Assembly: GCA_020200995.1 (NCBI GenBank) | Contig: JAIVHQ010000211.1 | Span: 1 to 22,637, forward strand | Source of the DNA: Flavobacteriales bacterium | GTDB taxonomy: Bacteria > Bacteroidota > Bacteroidia > Flavobacteriales_D > Cryomorphaceae | DNA: 22,637 bases | Direction: 5' to 3' | Part shown: positions 22,054 to 22,637 of the stretch, in pieces | How the letters are laid out: every line of letters begins with the position of its first letter | Position numbering within the stretch: the stretch's first letter is position 1 | Program-made: the position numbers and the translations under genes | The notes under the pieces: model-generated | What the model saw: only the letters and a program-made list of their open reading frames with translations | The model's database searches: none | What the model was told of the DNA's origin: nothing

Positions 22054-22637
22054 TCAATACGCCCTTTCATTAATTCCCTCATAATAATTAACAAAAGCCC
22101 GATTCACCACCCTGTTTCCACCCGGGGTCCCTGTTTCCACCGGGGGTCGGATAATCGCCGGAGAAGTACCAGTCGCCGGTGTGGTCGGGGCAGGCGGCGT
22201 GAAGGTTCTCGATGGTTTGATAAATGATGTCCACCTCGCAGGTCACGCCATCAGGGGTGAGCAGGCGCGATATCTCAGCCGATACTTCCTCGTAGGTGAA
22301 GGGCGCGTACACTTCCTTCACATAGTTGGTCACCTCGCGCTTGTCGAGGTCATATTGCTTTTTGCACTTTTCATAGACGGCGTCCAGCACCTTCTCGGTG
22401 CCGGCCTTGTGGTGGAGGGACACTGCAGCGCGGAATGCCACAAAATCGCCCAGCTTGGCCATGTCGATGCCGTAGCAATCGGGAAAACGGATTTGCGGAG
22501 CGCTCGATACCACGACGATCTTCTTCGGCTGCAAGCGAGACAAAATTCGGATAATGCTTTGCTTCAGCGTAGTCCCCCTAACGATGCTATCGTCGAGCAC
22601 CACGAGGTGATCGGTGTCGGGCACCACGGTACCGTAA
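22054..22637 (-). pseudogene. purF: Amidophosphoribosyltransferase, 3' part, C-terminus frameshifted by a 19-bp tandem duplication
   Basis: PurF makes phosphoribosylamine from PRPP and glutamine, the first step of purine synthesis. The gene enters from the right edge; the PRPP loop VVLDDSIVRGTT and the following IVVVSSAPQIRFPDCYGIDM are intact. After GDYPTPGGNR the frame meets a repeat of the preceding 19 bases and reads DPGWKQGGESGFC to a stop at 22088. Deleting one copy gives VVNRAFVNYYEGINERAY ending at TGA 22054-22056, the usual C-terminus of Bacteroidota PurF. The shift changes only the last 18 residues, so partial activity is possible; the N-terminal glutaminase domain is outside the window. 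If counted as an expressed CDS it runs 22088-22637. Confidence 0.88.
22111..22148 (-). repeat. 19-bp tandem duplication in the 3' end of purF
   Basis: CCTGTTTCCACCCGGGGTC (22111-22129) is followed directly by CCTGTTTCCACCGGGGGTC (22130-22148), with one mismatch (C at 22123, G at 22142). Nineteen bases shift the purF frame by one. The right-hand copy is the one that fits the normal protein sequence. Confidence 0.95.

Overview
The window is a chromosomal segment from a member of the Bacteroidota, most likely the Flavobacteriia/Cryomorphaceae side. Evidence: a GldH gliding lipoprotein, an IPExxxVDY-family protein between rnc and pyk, a RicT/PSP1 protein beside holB, absence of conventional Shine-Dalgarno sequences, and repeated matches to the Bacteroidota -7 promoter box TAnnTTTG just upstream of genes. 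Base composition looks near 50% G+C by eye and no large mobile element is visible.

Layout. 1-790 (+): 3' part of pheS. 807-5422 (-): a lipid/RNA/glycolysis operon read leftwards: a nitroreductase gene whose 3' end is the last 23 codons of an acyl carrier protein gene, then fabF, rnc, the IPExxxVDY gene and pyk. 5487-6560 (+): purN, broken by a 16-bp tandem duplication, and rnhA. 6577-7503 (-): a PfkB-family sugar kinase. 7580-7653 (+): tRNA-Asn(GTT) with a terminator. 7796-16606 (-): a long run holB, ricT, gldH, PBP1A, scoA, a GT39-like membrane glycosyltransferase, scoB. 16797-17990 (+): pgk, followed by a repeat-rich intergenic stretch with five 13-bp degenerate tandem units. 18370-20521 (+): a 523-aa secreted protein and a 132-aa membrane-anchored protein. 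20593-21641 (-): the 'mobile mystery protein' A/B pair (XRE regulator plus Fic protein). 21642-22053: repeat-bearing intergenic DNA. 22054-22637 (-): 3' part of purF, whose last codons are thrown out of frame by a 19-bp tandem duplication.

The most striking content is damage to housekeeping genes. Both purine-synthesis genes in the window, purN and purF, carry a short tandem duplication (16 and 19 bp, both 1 mod 3) whose removal on paper restores a family-typical protein. In addition, the acpP that normally precedes fabF has been replaced by an iodotyrosine-deiodinase-like nitroreductase fused in frame to the ACP C-terminus, without the phosphopantetheine serine. These may reflect real gene decay (purine auxotrophy, ACP supplied elsewhere), reversible repeat-mediated switching, or assembly/sequencing error; read-level data would distinguish them. 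Other points of interest: a four-cysteine insertion in PBP1A, a glycosyltransferase separating the two CoA-transferase subunit genes, and a Fic protein lacking its catalytic histidine.
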